Shown here: piece by piece, positions 63,995-64,000 of the stretch
Numbering within the stretch: position 1 is the stretch's first letter
How the letters are laid out: each line of letters begins with the position of its first letter
From: Polynucleobacter sp. UK-Gri1-W3
GTDB taxonomy: Bacteria; Pseudomonadota; Gammaproteobacteria; Burkholderiales; Burkholderiaceae
DNA length: 64,000 bases
Direction of reading: 5' to 3'
NCBI RefSeq assembly: GCF_018881595.1
Contig: NZ_JACVQA010000014.1
Location: forward strand, 1 to 64,000
Program-made: the position numbers and the translations under genes
The notes under the pieces: generated by a model
Database searches by the model: none
Told to the model about the DNA's origin: nothing
What the model saw: the letters and a program-made list of their open reading frames with translations, nothing else

Positions 63995-64000
63995 CTCAAT

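Overview
The window looks like chromosomal DNA of a small-genome freshwater betaproteobacterium of the Polynucleobacter type (Burkholderiaceae). This is an inference from gene order (purA-hisZ-hflC-hflK-hflX-hfq-der-bamB-yfgM-hisS-ispG-rlmN-ndk), the moderate GC content, tight gene spacing and the protein sequences. No 16S or other marker RNA is present to prove it.

Region 1 (1-9.5 kb) is accessory and shows recent rearrangement. It holds an exported barrel-like protein, a YtcJ-type amidohydrolase that has lost predicted metal ligands, a DUF2252 protein, the remains of two amidohydrolase genes joined by a deletion, and a small DUF2892 membrane protein. The housekeeping pair rlmB and rnr follows, then a tRNA-Leu(CAG).

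Region 2 (9.9-35.4 kb) is the centre of the window. A minus-strand cluster encodes a seven-helix membrane histidine kinase, a FixJ-type response regulator, a TpsB outer-membrane transporter and a giant 6,495-residue TpsA exoprotein. A small HTH protein and an exported protein follow directly behind the TpsA gene. The TpsA protein has a TPS secretion domain, a beta-helix-like part with nine closely spaced cysteine pairs, and about 3,500 cysteine-free residues of MBG/YDG-type repeats that include a seven-module super-repeat of about 2.04 kb. The three intergenic gaps inside the cluster each carry the same 16-bp dyad, 57-61 bp upstream of the next start codon and 22-23 bp upstream of a -10-like hexamer. 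I read this as a regulon in which the response regulator activates itself, tpsB and tpsA.

Region 3 (35.5-44.7 kb) is a mixed accessory stretch. It contains two unrecognised small proteins, a livM fragment, an intact exported amidohydrolase, an APC permease, a bestrophin-like membrane protein, a dienelactone hydrolase, an MFS transporter, a possible pore-loop membrane protein and a small cysteine-peptidase-like protein.

Region 4 (44.7-64 kb) is core genome: glcB, purA, hisZ, the hflC/hflK/hflX/hfq set, der, bamB, yfgM, hisS, ispG, rlmN and ndk on the minus strand, a BI-1/YccA protein on the plus strand, a previously unlisted 26-residue membrane mini-protein, and rlmD at the window edge.
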